Shown here one piece after another: positions 26,933-36,518 of a DNA stretch of 64,000 nucleotides. Numbering within the stretch: position 1 is the stretch's first letter; each line of letters begins with the position of its first letter. The DNA is taken from NCBI GenBank assembly GCA_049698695.1, contig JBAVYH010000121.1, forward strand, positions 1-64,000, written 5' to 3'. This DNA is from Bog-375 sp049698695 (GTDB taxonomy: Bacteria; Acidobacteriota; Terriglobia; Bryobacterales; Bryobacteraceae). Below the pieces are notes generated by a model, which worked only from the letters and a program-made list of their open reading frames with translations, was not told the DNA's origin and did not search any database. The translations under genes were made by a program, and so were the position numbers.

Positions 26933-27637
26933 ATGTTGAAACAGGCCAGATGGCCTCTGCTGCCTTACGATTGCGACTCCGCAAGTGCGTGCAGACGGGG
27001 AGCGTGGCTTCCGAGCCGCGCGCTTCAGCATGTTTTCTGTCGGCTTTTGCCGCGCAGCGCGGCCCTGTTGGCGGGGCTGTTTCTTGCACTCTGGCAGCCG
27101 GCGGCCGCGCAGGTGGCCATCCTGCAGATCCAGGTGTCCAGCGGGGAAGGAGCGGTACACACTGCGGGCTCGCGCGATTCCCGCGGCATCACGGTGGTGG
27201 TGACAGACGAGACCGGCCGTCCGGTAGAGGGCGCAGCGGTGAGCTTCCACCTGCCCGACCAGGGACCGAGCGGCACCTTCGTCAACGGGCTACACACTGA
27301 AGTGGCCATCACCGACGACCACGGCCGGGCCACTGTGCGCGTGGTCGAGTTCAACCGCGTGGCGGGGCGCATGGAAATCCGCATCGTGGCCTCCAAAGAA
27401 CAGGCGCGTGCGGGCACGGTATCGTTCCAATACATTGCTGGACCCAGTCCCGGCGTTGCGACGGCGGCGAAGGAAAAGGGCCGCTGGCATCCTCGAAAAA
27501 AGTGGTTGATCGTTGCCGCGATGGCGGGAGCCGGGGCGGCGGGCGGAGCCCTGGCGCTGGCGCACTCGTCGCCGGGGTCCGCGACTACTACCGCGCTGAC
27601 GATCGGGCCACCCAGCATCACGGTGGGCAAACCATGA
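26933..27637 (+). CDS. secreted Ig-like (Big_1-type) protein with C-terminal TM
   Basis: A 234-residue protein with a late signal-like segment (about 38-60, ALLAGLFLALWQPAAAQ), one bacterial Ig-like beta-sandwich (ITVVVTDETGRPVEGAAVSFHLPD ... TDDHGRATVRVVEFN, split here for length) and a C-terminal basic patch plus hydrophobic helix (KKWLIVAAMAGAGAAGGALALA). The function is probably surface- or envelope-structural. Its stop overlaps the start of the next gene (ATGA), so the two are coupled. GTG 26921 is an alternative start inside the inverted repeat. Confidence 0.75.
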   Translation: MLKQARWPLLPYDCDSASACRRGAWLPSRALQHVFCRLLPRSAALLAGLFLALWQPAAAQVAILQIQVSSGEGAVHTAGSRDSRGITVVVTDETGRPVEGAAVSFHLPDQGPSGTFVNGLHTEVAITDDHGRATVRVVEFNRVAGRMEIRIVASKEQARAGTVSFQYIAGPSPGVATAAKEKGRWHPRKKWLIVAAMAGAGAAGGALALAHSSPGSATTTALTIGPPSITVGKP

Positions 27638-28995
27638 GGTGCCGGAGCTCCGCGATCCTGCTGCTGGGCCTGCTGGCGCCCGCGGCGCTGGCGCAGTTCA
27701 GCCTTTCTCAAGTGTCGGGCAATGCGGAGGTGCCGGTCGGCACGCTGTTCAGTTTTGGATCGGTGTACCCGATCGCGCCGGATACAGTGACGTTTTCCCT
27801 TCTCAATACCACCAGCCAGACGCAGACGGTGGCTCTGTTTTCGGTAAGCGGCGTGGGATTTTCTACCAACGCGGCGGCGCCGATGAGCCTGAAGGCGGGC
27901 GTCAGCGTGCAGTTTAAGGTCACGTTTCAAGGTGCGACAGCCGGGGCCTATAGCGGTTCGCTGGATCTTACCGGCCTTTCGGTGCTGCTGACGGCGAATG
28001 TGGTGCCGGCGCTCAGCTACGAAGTGCAACTGCCTTCCGGCGCCAGCCCGCTGGGCGCTGCGCCGGTAGATTTCGGCAGCGTGCAGGTAGCATCGAGCAC
28101 GACGCTGAATTTCCTGGCCGTCAATCAGACCGCGCTCACTTTGACGGTGGATCCCATCAGTGTGTCCGCGGGCGACTTTGCGCTGGTTGGGTCATCGCCC
28201 AGCGGCACAGCACTCAATCCACAGGCGAGCGCCGGTTTTGAAATACAGTTCAGTCCAGCGGCGGCCGGCACGCGGACTGCGGTACTGTCGATTGGCAGCC
28301 GGCAGTTCACGCTGACGGGTTCAGGCGCTTCGCCGCCGCTGCCGATTCCTACGTTGTCGGTCGCGCTGGGCGAAGCGCAAAGCGCGCGGCAGGGCTCCGT
28401 GAGCGTGAGCTTCGGCGCGCCCGCTGATGCAGGCGGCTCAGGCACGGTGACGCTGTCATTCGCGGCGCAGGCGCCGGCCGCGACGGACCCGGGCATCGTG
28501 TTCGCCAGCGGCGGCCAGACCACGCAGTTCACTTTCAACAAGGGCGACACGGCGGCGAGCTTCGGCGGGGCCGGCAGCGCCGCGTTTCAGACCGGTACCA
28601 CAGCCGGAACCTTGACGCTGGAGGCGCAAATCGGCAACCAGGCGAGCCAGCAGAGCGTCGCCATCGCGCCGGCGGTCATCGGAGTGGCCTCGGTGGCGGG
28701 CACGCGCCAAGCCTCGGCGCTGACGGTGGACATTAACGGCTTCGACAACACGCGCACGGCCGGCAAGCTGAGTTTCACCTTTTACGATGCGGCCGGAAAT
28801 GTCATCCCGCCCGGCGCCATCAGCGCGGACGGCACGGCCGCGTTCAGCAGCTATTTCGCCGGATCGGGCGCTGGCGGCCAGTTCGCGCTGGCGGCCTCGT
28901 TCCCGGTGAGCGGCGATCCGTCAAAGGTGAGCGCCTTTACGGTGCAACTGGTAAACACGGCCGGAACCGCGACCACCGCGCGCGCCAATTTTTGA
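27634..28995 (+). CDS. secreted choice-of-anchor (ASH/Hydin-type) repeat protein
   Basis: A 453-residue exported protein: signal peptide (LLLGLLAPAALA), then two immunoglobulin-like anchor repeats with the FGSV ... FSLLNTTSQTQTV and VDFGSVQVASSTTLNFLAVNQ patterns and a third, Thr/Ser/Ala-rich beta domain. It probably sits at the cell surface and interacts with proteins or polysaccharide. It overlaps the upstream Ig-like gene by 4 nt. No LPXTG or PEP-CTERM tail is seen. Confidence 0.78.
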   Translation: MRCRSSAILLLGLLAPAALAQFSLSQVSGNAEVPVGTLFSFGSVYPIAPDTVTFSLLNTTSQTQTVALFSVSGVGFSTNAAAPMSLKAGVSVQFKVTFQGATAGAYSGSLDLTGLSVLLTANVVPALSYEVQLPSGASPLGAAPVDFGSVQVASSTTLNFLAVNQTALTLTVDPISVSAGDFALVGSSPSGTALNPQASAGFEIQFSPAAAGTRTAVLSIGSRQFTLTGSGASPPLPIPTLSVALGEAQSARQGSVSVSFGAPADAGGSGTVTLSFAAQAPAATDPGIVFASGGQTTQFTFNKGDTAASFGGAGSAAFQTGTTAGTLTLEAQIGNQASQQSVAIAPAVIGVASVAGTRQASALTVDINGFDNTRTAGKLSFTFYDAAGNVIPPGAISADGTAAFSSYFAGSGAGGQFALAASFPVSGDPSKVSAFTVQLVNTAGTATTARANF

Positions 28996-29095
28996 GCGGC
29001 GCAAGCCGCACCGGAACAGGACCCGGCACGGGCAAACCGGGCGCAGGCGCGAAGTTTCGTCAGAGCGGCGAAATTCGAGCCGGTCCCGCTTAGCG

Positions 29096-29770
29096 CTAGC
29101 GGCCTCCGTCCAGCCACGCGTTGAGCGCGCTGCGATCAATGGCAATGCCGGCGCGGGAGTAGCGCAATAATCCTTCGCGGCGGAACTGGCTCATGTAATG
29201 GGTGACTATCTCGCGCGAAGTGCCCACGTATTGCGCCAGCAGCTCGTGGGTGAAGGGCGCCATAAGCACCATGCCGTCCTGGCCCCCGGTTCCCAAGCGC
29301 TCGGCAAAGCGGAGCAGCGAGCGCGCCAGCCGCCGCGAGATATTGTCCACCGAGAAGCTTTCCACGCGGCGGGCAAGGTCGCCCGTGCGCTGTACCAGAA
29401 TCTGGAGCAACGCCATGCCCAGCCGGGGTCGCTTGGCAATGGCCGCCTCGATTTCGGCGGAACTCCAGGACATGAGCCGCGTGTCTTCCATGGCGACGGC
29501 CTGATCGGACCGCGGCGGCGCATCCAGAAATGCCGATTCGCCGAACAAGTCGTCCGGCTTGTAAATATCCACCACTACCTGCCGGCCATCGCCGGCCACT
29601 CGCGAAACTTTGACTTTGCCACTGATCACCAGATAAACCGCAAACGAAGGCTGATGTTGATCGTAGATGGTTTGACCCTTGGGATACTCCACAACATTGG
29701 TACGCGGCAGGTGCGCTAGGGGGTCTTCCAGAGACCGCGATGGCACCAGCATCGCCGGACTAGTTGCCAT
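29096..29770 (-). CDS. Crp/Fnr-family transcription regulator
   Basis: A 224-residue regulator with an N-terminal cyclic-nucleotide-binding barrel (VYLVISGKVKVSR, DLFGESAFLD) and a C-terminal HTH_Crp domain (ELLAQYVGTSREIVTHYMSQFRREGLL). No Fnr-type cysteine cluster is seen, so oxygen sensing by an Fe-S cluster is unlikely. The ATG at 29770 is chosen because GGAGGG lies 8 nt before it; the in-frame ATG at 29785 would include that site inside the coding region. Targets are unknown. Confidence 0.9.
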   Translation of the reverse strand: MATSPAMLVPSRSLEDPLAHLPRTNVVEYPKGQTIYDQHQPSFAVYLVISGKVKVSRVAGDGRQVVVDIYKPDDLFGESAFLDAPPRSDQAVAMEDTRLMSWSSAEIEAAIAKRPRLGMALLQILVQRTGDLARRVESFSVDNISRRLARSLLRFAERLGTGGQDGMVLMAPFTHELLAQYVGTSREIVTHYMSQFRREGLLRYSRAGIAIDRSALNAWLDGGR

Positions 29771-29785
29771 TTCAATACCCTCCAT

Positions 29786-30184
29786 TCAGACTGCAGTTAT
29801 TCCTCCGACACGCCAGCCGAGCTTCTGAGGTAGCTCAAGCCGGAAAGTTAAACTAACTATCACGATGATACGTCGTTCGCCGTTCCAGCGGCAAGTCAGG
29901 CGAATGACCCATTGCAGGCCTTTGAGGATGAAATAAGTCGCATAGCTCCATCGGGAATATTGTTGATTCGGCCGTGTAGAAACATACACTTGGAAGGCAG
30001 ACATGGGGCGGTAACCGGGGCGCTGCGGCGAGACCGCAAATCTAGACCGCAAATTTACAAGTTGATACTGCGTGCGTCGACTCTGGGAGGCAAAAATGGC
30101 CTGCGCGAGCCGCATAACATCGGAACGTCGCGTGCGCGGGGAAGGTTCGGGCAGGCAGCGCTGGCCGGGCTATATGATAGAGAA
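29786..30184. other. intergenic region between divergent genes
   Basis: About 400 bp with no supportable gene. It carries a 13-bp-period direct repeat of AGACCGCAAAT (30031-30041 and 30044-30054) and a TATGAT hexamer at 30173-30178 ahead of the next start. It presumably holds the promoters of the Crp/Fnr regulator and the propeller protein. Confidence 0.5.
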
Positions 30185-32791
30185 GTGTCCGGAACCCGCC
30201 GTCTGCTGATGGCGCTGGTAGTTTTCGGAAGCGCCATCTCGGCGCAATCCTACACGGCGCCCGCGGGCGACCGCCCCGCATTGCGGCGGAGCGGGCCATC
30301 GATTCTGCCGGGTGGGAGAATCCTCGCGCCGCTAGGCGAGGAGTACGTCACCGGGCCAGGCCCGTTCGGCATTGCGGTGAGCGCCTCGGGCAGAACCGTG
30401 GTTACCGCCAATGGCGGCCCGTTTCGCTACTCCTACACCGTTCTCGAGCAGGTATCGCGGGAAGGCGGCTGGCACGTGGAGCAAGCGGTGGCGCCGCCGC
30501 TGGACAATCCCTCGCAGGCGGACTTAGCCGACTGGCACAGCGTTTCCCTGGGCGTGGCGCTGTCCGGGGAGCGGGGAATTTATCTGGCGGAGGGCGAAAA
30601 CGGGCGGGTGAGCCTTTTCGACTCCACCGACGAGCGGCGGCGCGTGTTCGATCTCAACCAGGGTGGTTTCACGGACAGCTTCACGGGGGACCTGGCGCTG
30701 GATGCGGCGCGCGGAATCCTCTACGTCGCCGACCAGGCGAATTTTCGGATTGCCGCGATCGACGTACGGTTGCATAAGATCGTAGGCTCGGTGCGCGTGG
30801 GGCGGTTGCCGCTCTTCATGGCGCTGGCGCCGGACGGGCGCAAACTGTACGTCACCAACTGCGGGATGTTCGAATACCGCGCGCTGGCGGGAGCGCCGGA
30901 GGCGGGCCTGGCGTTTCCCGCATTCGGCTTCCCCAGCGCGGAGGCGGTGCGCGGCGTGAGGCAGGGTGGCATTTCGGTGCCGGGATTGGGCGATGCGAAC
31001 GCACGCGAGGCCGATTCGGTGGCCGTGGTGGACGTGACGAAGCCGGCCGCGCTTAAGGTGGAGGCGTTCGTCCGCACGGGCCTGGATTTCGGCGGCGCGG
31101 TGCGCGGCGGCAGCGGTCCGGCGGGCATTCTCGCCGCGGCGGGCCACGTGTTCGTTGCCAACGCGAACGACGACTCGGTCACCGTGCTGGACGCCGCTAC
31201 CGACCGTGTCGAGGCGGAGATTCCGATCCGCATTCCCGGCCTCGAAGGGCTGCGCGGCGTGATCCCGACGGGCCTGGCCTATCACGAAGCGTCCGGCTGG
31301 CTGCTGGTGGCGGAGGCAGGCATCAACGCGGTGGGCGTGATCGACATGAGTGAGCGGCGCGTGATCGGCCACCTGCCGGTGGCCTGGTTTCCGACGCGGG
31401 TGGCGCTGGACGGGGATACCGTGCTGGTGGCTAATGCCCGCGGCCACGGCGTGGGGCCAAACGCCCCGGGCGCACTGGTGGGCGGCTTCCTGCCCGCGTG
31501 GCTGTACCAGGGCACGATTACGGTATTCCATCTGCCATCCCGCGAGCAACTGAAGGCGGATACCGAGGCGGTGTTGGAGCTGAATGGCTTCCGGCCGCGG
31601 CCGGTAGCCGCGCCGGCGGCGCCGCCGGTCCGCCACGTGGTGCTGATCGTGAAAGAGAGCCTGAGCTATGACGAAGTGCTGGGCGATATCGCGAGCGCCC
31701 GCAATGGGCCGGTGATGGGCGATCCCAGGTTGGCGCGCCTGGGCACCCACGGTCTGGCCGACGGAAGGCGCCAGCGGTTGAGCATCAAGGACGTGAACCT
31801 CACGCCCAACCAACACGCCCTGGCGCGCCGCTGGGCTTCAAGCGACAACTTCTACGCCGATGGCGAAGCCAGCGTGGAAGGGCACCATTGGCTGGCGGGC
31901 GTTTATCCGAATCCGTGGATGGCAAGCTCGGTGGCGGCGGGGTACGGCGGGCGAAAGAGCTTCCGGCTGGGCCCCGCTCCCGGGCGCTTGAGCTTCGCCG
32001 GCATGGCGGCTTCGGTTGAGCCCGAGGATCTCGGCGAAGCGGGCACGTTGTGGGACCACCTGGCGGCCCATGGCGTTTCCTTCCTGAACTTCGGCGAAGG
32101 ATTCGAGTTGGCCGGCGCGCGCGAAGGCACCGGCCTGGGACCCGCGGGCGTGCGCCTCTCGACCAACATGCCGATGCCCGAAGCGTTGTTCCGCAATACC
32201 GCCCGCCAGTATCCGGGCTTCAACCTGGCCATTTCCGACCAGCAACGGGCGACGCGTTTCATCGAGGAAATCGACCGTCGATACAGGAACACCGGCGCGG
32301 CGCTGCCGGCGCTGTTATTCGTCGACCTGCCGGGCGATTACCTGGCGGAAGCGCGTCCCGAGGATGGATATCCGTACCAGGAGTCGCGCGTATCCGACAA
32401 CGATTATGCTTTGGGCCGCATCGTCGAATACCTTTCCGGCACCCCCTGGTGGCGGAACATGGCGATCTTCGTCACCGAGGCCGACACCCACGGCGGCGTG
32501 GACCACGTAGACGCCCACCGCACGGTGCTGCTGTGCGCCGGGCCGTGGGCGAAGGCGGGCTACGTCTCACACCGCAACGTGAGCTTTCCAGGACTGCTGA
32601 AGACTATCTTCCGCCTGTTGCAGCTTCCGGCGCTTGACCTGTTCGATGCCACAGCCGCCGATCTGACCGATTGCTTCGCCAAGTCGCCAGACACCTCCCG
32701 CTATTATGCCGTGCCCGTGGACAGGCGCATTTTCGATCCGAGGCAGGCTGCGGACGGCGCCGGGAAAGGCAAGCCACTGCGTGCAGAATAG
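30185..32791 (+). CDS. secreted beta-propeller/phosphoesterase fusion
   Basis: An 868-residue exported protein. A signal peptide (LLMALVVFGSAISAQS) is followed by a seven-bladed YVTN-type beta-propeller (about 40-430; repeated YVADQANFRIAAID, VFVANANDDSVTVLD blades) and an alkaline-phosphatase/phosphoesterase-type domain (about 460-850; ending DNDYALGRIVEYLSG, FVTEADTHGGVDHVDAHR). Acidobacteria carry many such fusions; the substrate is unknown, with acid-phosphatase-like phosphonate or lipid phosphates possible. GTG 30185 is used because TATGAT lies exactly 6 nt before it; ATG 30209 is the alternative. Confidence 0.83.
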   Translation: MSGTRRLLMALVVFGSAISAQSYTAPAGDRPALRRSGPSILPGGRILAPLGEEYVTGPGPFGIAVSASGRTVVTANGGPFRYSYTVLEQVSREGGWHVEQAVAPPLDNPSQADLADWHSVSLGVALSGERGIYLAEGENGRVSLFDSTDERRRVFDLNQGGFTDSFTGDLALDAARGILYVADQANFRIAAIDVRLHKIVGSVRVGRLPLFMALAPDGRKLYVTNCGMFEYRALAGAPEAGLAFPAFGFPSAEAVRGVRQGGISVPGLGDANAREADSVAVVDVTKPAALKVEAFVRTGLDFGGAVRGGSGPAGILAAAGHVFVANANDDSVTVLDAATDRVEAEIPIRIPGLEGLRGVIPTGLAYHEASGWLLVAEAGINAVGVIDMSERRVIGHLPVAWFPTRVALDGDTVLVANARGHGVGPNAPGALVGGFLPAWLYQGTITVFHLPSREQLKADTEAVLELNGFRPRPVAAPAAPPVRHVVLIVKESLSYDEVLGDIASARNGPVMGDPRLARLGTHGLADGRRQRLSIKDVNLTPNQHALARRWASSDNFYADGEASVEGHHWLAGVYPNPWMASSVAAGYGGRKSFRLGPAPGRLSFAGMAASVEPEDLGEAGTLWDHLAAHGVSFLNFGEGFELAGAREGTGLGPAGVRLSTNMPMPEALFRNTARQYPGFNLAISDQQRATRFIEEIDRRYRNTGAALPALLFVDLPGDYLAEARPEDGYPYQESRVSDNDYALGRIVEYLSGTPWWRNMAIFVTEADTHGGVDHVDAHRTVLLCAGPWAKAGYVSHRNVSFPGLLKTIFRLLQLPALDLFDATAADLTDCFAKSPDTSRYYAVPVDRRIFDPRQAADGAGKGKPLRAE

Positions 32792-32854
32792 GCAGCGACT
32801 GCGATCGAACGATTGGCGAACCAAGAACCGGACGCAAGCGGACGGAGACCAGCC

Positions 32855-33262
32855 CTACTTGCCGGTCACATCTTGCTCGGCCGTCCAGGTCAACTTCTTT
32901 CTTGCCGGATCGTCAGATAGCTTCGGGGGGATGATCGTCAGATTGCCGCTCGCCTTGGCGCCGTCAATAGTGCCGTCAAGCCGCGCCTGAATCACTCCGC
33001 ACAAGGTTGTTGTTTGCCCGGTAAACTTCATCGATTTGGAACTGATGGGAACTGCCGGTCCGGTAAACAGCTTCGTTCCTTCGTCTACCGCATTGGCACA
33101 ACTAATCCCCACATCAATTGACAAAGAAACCACGGCACCCTTGACGACTGAAATACTAACAGCGTGATTTTCGGATGTCTTACCGCGCCAGGATTCCGGA
33201 GATTGCGCCTGAGCATGAGATAAGAATGCTAGCAGTAAGAAGACCCGAAGCAGAGCATTCAT
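32855..33262 (-). CDS. small secreted protein, likely leaderless mRNA
   Basis: A 135-residue protein with a signal peptide (RVFLLLAFLSHAQAQS) and a small beta-rich mature domain containing two cysteines (GISCANA, TTLCGVI) that could form a disulfide. No family is recognised. The ATG has no ribosome binding site but a perfect TATAAT (33269-33274) ends 6 nt before it, so transcription should begin at the start codon itself. It is less GC-rich than its neighbours and convergent with the phosphoesterase gene. Confidence 0.7.
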   Translation of the reverse strand: MNALLRVFLLLAFLSHAQAQSPESWRGKTSENHAVSISVVKGAVVSLSIDVGISCANAVDEGTKLFTGPAVPISSKSMKFTGQTTTLCGVIQARLDGTIDGAKASGNLTIIPPKLSDDPARKKLTWTAEQDVTGK

Positions 33263-33268
33263 GCGGTC

Positions 33269-33274
33269 ATTATA
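33269..33274 (-). promoter_or_regulatory. -10 box directly before a start codon
   Basis: TATAAT on the minus strand, followed by 6 nt and then the ATG at 33262. A -35 element at normal spacing is poor. The position predicts a leaderless transcript. Confidence 0.6.
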
Positions 33275-33896
33275 CAACAGCGCTAAGATTTCAAAATGGC
33301 CCAAATGACCGTTTATTCCGAATAGCCGCGATTATTGGGCACCGGCCAGGGCATGTTCATGTATTGCTTAGCCGATCTCGCAGCGCTTGTGCCAATAGTT
33401 CCGAATAGAGATATTCTGCTGCTCCCGAGTAAGTACAGCAGGTCGAGCAATGACTCGCAAGCGGGCCATTAACCTTGGTTATGCCGGAAGCAAGAATCTC
33501 AAACAGGCACGTCTTTCCATGGTGACATACAGCGGCTATTGCTTTTCTGTCATTCTGCGCGTCCTTTTCATCTACAAACCTACACCAAGAAGTTCTGAAA
33601 CAGAATACAGAGTACTATCCCAGGGTGCTATCCTGGTTCACGCTTCGGCACGGAGTAGGAATGCGGCGCGCATGTCTCGTGCTGTTTCTAGGGCTGCCTG
33701 CGTCCGCCTGGCAACGGCCGCAATCGAATCCCGGGCAGAGGAGAGTCGCCTGAGGTGCAGGCTACTTCCTGGAACGCGGAACACGCCAAAGCCCGGCTGC
33801 CCCGCCCGCCGATTCATCGTATGTTCATTTGGCGAAGTCCATACTACAGAAGACATCGTTACGAGTCGCGGCCTCACTCCGCGACCCACCGCTCAA
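33275..33896. other. long intergenic region before the efflux operon
   Basis: About 620 bp with lower GC than the surroundings. A frame open from 33450 into the outer-membrane factor gene lacks coding character, so it is left unannotated. A TTCCGAATAG decamer occurs twice (33316-33325 and 33399-33408). The efflux promoter and any operator should lie here, but none stands out. Confidence 0.5.
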
Positions 33897-35204
33897 ATGC
33901 TTTCCCTGCCACATTCGGCGCTGCGGGTGTCGCTCGGGCTGGCGCTGGCTGCTGCCAGCCTCGCGCAGCAGGCCGTGCCGCAGTTGACGCTGAACCTGGA
34001 ACAGGCGATCGACCGCGCCAAGCGGTACGGGTCGAGCTTTCTGGCCGCGAATCTGGCCGCCGCCAGCGCTCACGAGGACGCGGTGCAAGCCAGGGCGGCG
34101 CTGCTGCCCGGTGTCAGCGCGTTCAGCCAGTACATCTACACGCAGCCGAACGACACGCTCAGCGGCATTTTTGTGTCGAACGACGGGCCGCACGTTTACA
34201 ACGAGCAGGCGCTGGTGCACGGCGACCTTTATGCGCCGGGGAAGCACGCCGACTATCACCGCGCGCTGGCCGCCGAGGCCGTGGCGCGCGCCAAAGCCGA
34301 CGTTGTGGCGCGCGGGCTGGTGGCCGTTGTGGTGCAGGACTATTACGCGATGGCGGTGGCCGGGCGGAAGCTCGAGAATGCCCGGCAGGCGCTGCGCGAA
34401 GCGCGGCATTTTCTGGACGTCACCGAACAGCAGGAGCGCGGCGGCGAGGCGGCACACTCCGACGTCATCAAGGCGCAGATTCAGGTGGAGCAGCGCCAGC
34501 GCGACGCCGAAGACGGCCAGCTCGCGCTGGATAAAGCCCGACTGGCGTTCGCGGTTCTGCTATTTCCCGATTTCCGCCAGGATTTCAGCATCGAGGACGA
34601 TTTAGATCGCGCGGCGGCGCTGCCGCCGTTCCCGCAGGTGCAGGAGATGGCGGGGCGCAACAATCCCGATATGCGTGCGGCGCAGGCCATGGTGGAACAA
34701 CAGACCCACGCGGTCGAATCGGCGCGGGCGGCGCTGTTGCCGACGCTCTCCTTCGACTATTTCTTCGGCATCAATGCCAACCAGTTCGCGCTGCACAACG
34801 CGCAGCAGCGGAATAACCTGGGATCGGTAGCGCAGGCGCAATTGACGGTGCCGCTGTGGAGCTGGGGCGCGGCCCGCAGCAAGATTCGCCAGGCGCAGAT
34901 CGGGCTCGAGCAAGCCAAGAGCGATTTGAGCTTCACCCAGCGCCAGTTGCTGTCCACGCTGCAGGCGTTCTACCAGGAGGCGCAGGTGGCCGGCTTGCAA
35001 GTGGATTCGCTCAAACATTCGGCGGAGCTGGCCGCCGACAGCCTGCGGCTCACGCTGCTGCGCTACCAGGCGGGCGAGGTGACGGTGCTGGAAGTGGTGG
35101 ACGCACAGACCACGCTGACGCAGGCGCGCAACGCCCGGGCCGATGGCCTGGCGCGCTACCGCCTGGCGCTGGCGGATTTGCAGACTCTGACGGGAGCGTT
35201 TTAG
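33897..35204 (+). CDS. TolC-like outer-membrane efflux factor
   Basis: A 435-residue outer-membrane channel subunit: signal peptide (LGLALAAASLAQQ), then two homologous coiled-coil halves with the OEP pattern (LNLEQAIDRAKRYG, NNPDMRAAQAMVEQQ, LTLLRYQAGEVTVLEVVDAQTTL). It forms the exit duct of the tripartite pump encoded with the next two genes. The ATG at 33897 gives the proper signal peptide. The adaptor gene starts 3 nt after the stop. Confidence 0.88.
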   Translation: MLSLPHSALRVSLGLALAAASLAQQAVPQLTLNLEQAIDRAKRYGSSFLAANLAAASAHEDAVQARAALLPGVSAFSQYIYTQPNDTLSGIFVSNDGPHVYNEQALVHGDLYAPGKHADYHRALAAEAVARAKADVVARGLVAVVVQDYYAMAVAGRKLENARQALREARHFLDVTEQQERGGEAAHSDVIKAQIQVEQRQRDAEDGQLALDKARLAFAVLLFPDFRQDFSIEDDLDRAAALPPFPQVQEMAGRNNPDMRAAQAMVEQQTHAVESARAALLPTLSFDYFFGINANQFALHNAQQRNNLGSVAQAQLTVPLWSWGAARSKIRQAQIGLEQAKSDLSFTQRQLLSTLQAFYQEAQVAGLQVDSLKHSAELAADSLRLTLLRYQAGEVTVLEVVDAQTTLTQARNARADGLARYRLALADLQTLTGAF

Positions 35205-35207
35205 GAA

Positions 35208-36518
35208 ATGAGTTTAGAGCGGCAGAGTGGGGCGGGCGCGCTCGTCCGCAGCGGCCTTGCGGCGGTCGTCATCCTTTGCCTGCTGGCCGCGGGTTGCGCT
35301 AAAAAGGAAACGGCGGAGGCGGAGGGCGTGGCCGCGGTAGAGGTGGCCGCGGCGACGCAGGATTCCATGCGCCGGGTAGTGGAAGCCGACGCCGTGCTGT
35401 ACCCCATCGACCAGGCTTCGGTGATGCCGAAGATCAGCGCGCCGGTGCAGAAGTTCCTGGTCAATCGGGGCGATCACGTGCGGGCGGGACAACTGCTGGC
35501 GGTGCTCGAGAACCGCGACCTGGTGGCCGCTGAAAGCGCCGCCAAGAGCCAGGTGGATCAGGCCGAAGCTAATCTGCGCAGCACCGAATCGGCCGCGGTA
35601 CCGGAAGCCATCACGAAGGCGCAGACCGACGTTGCCTCCGACCGGGAGCAGCTTGACGCCGCACGGCGCGTGCTGGAAAGCCGGCGGAAGCTCTTCCAGG
35701 ATGGCGCCCTGGCGCGCAAATCGGTAGACGATGCTGCGGTGGCCTACGCGCAGGCCAAAGCGCAGTTTGAAACGGCGAACGAGTATCTTCGCGCTTTCGA
35801 GAGCGTGGGCAAGCAGGAACAAATCAAGACTGCGCAGGCGCAGGTGGCCGCGGCGCAGGCGCAATACCGCGCCGCCGCCGCACAGGTGAGCTATTCGGAA
35901 ATCTTGAGCCCGATTGCGGGCGTGATTGCCGACCGGCCGCTCTACGCCGGCGAGATGGCCGCGCCGGGCAGCCCGCTGCTGACGGTGATGGATACCTCGC
36001 GCGTGGTGGCGCGCGCCAACATTCCTCAGGCGCTGACCGCCAGCATCCGAGCCGGCAACGCCGCTGCCATCCGCCTCACCAACGGCCAGGCTGAAACGCC
36101 GGCGCGGGTGACGGTGGTGAGCCCGGCCACCGATCCCGCCAGCACCACGCTGCAAGTTTGGGCGGAGGCGGCCAACCTCGGCGAACGGCTCAAGCCGGGA
36201 ACCAGCGTGCGTTTGGGCATTGTCACCGAAACCATCCCGCGCGCAGTGGTGATTCCGGCGGCCGCGATCCTGCCCGGCGAAGAGGGCGGCGACGCGGTGC
36301 TGGTGGTGGGCACCGATTCCACGGTTCACCGCAAGACGATCGAGACCGGCGCGCGCGATGGCGACAAGGTGCAGATTCTGAGCGGCGTTTCACCGGGCGA
36401 GCAGGTGGTCACAGCAGGCGGCGTGGGCCTCGACGACAATTCCAAGGTGCGGATCGTCAAGCCCGGCGCGAAGGACGAGGCTGGCGAAGCCGGCGGCAAG
36501 GGCGAAGAGAAGGAATGA
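35208..36518 (+). CDS. RND efflux periplasmic adaptor lipoprotein
   Basis: Membrane-fusion protein of 436 residues with a lipobox (LLAAGC at about 25-30), a lipoyl/barrel-sandwich region split by a long coiled-coil hairpin (about 100-230; LDAARRVLESRRKLFQDGALARKSVDDA), and C-terminal beta-barrel and membrane-proximal domains. It bridges the inner-membrane pump and the TolC-like channel. Its last codons overlap the pump gene (ATGA). A Glu/Lys/Gly-rich tail is unusual but not alarming. Confidence 0.9.
   Translation: MSLERQSGAGALVRSGLAAVVILCLLAAGCAKKETAEAEGVAAVEVAAATQDSMRRVVEADAVLYPIDQASVMPKISAPVQKFLVNRGDHVRAGQLLAVLENRDLVAAESAAKSQVDQAEANLRSTESAAVPEAITKAQTDVASDREQLDAARRVLESRRKLFQDGALARKSVDDAAVAYAQAKAQFETANEYLRAFESVGKQEQIKTAQAQVAAAQAQYRAAAAQVSYSEILSPIAGVIADRPLYAGEMAAPGSPLLTVMDTSRVVARANIPQALTASIRAGNAAAIRLTNGQAETPARVTVVSPATDPASTTLQVWAEAANLGERLKPGTSVRLGIVTETIPRAVVIPAAAILPGEEGGDAVLVVGTDSTVHRKTIETGARDGDKVQILSGVSPGEQVVTAGGVGLDDNSKVRIVKPGAKDEAGEAGGKGEEKE

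Noticed and set aside
33450..33896. Long open frame upstream of and in frame with the TolC-like gene
   Set aside because: It lacks a signal peptide at its start, has non-coding composition, and the ATG at 33897 gives a perfect exported protein.
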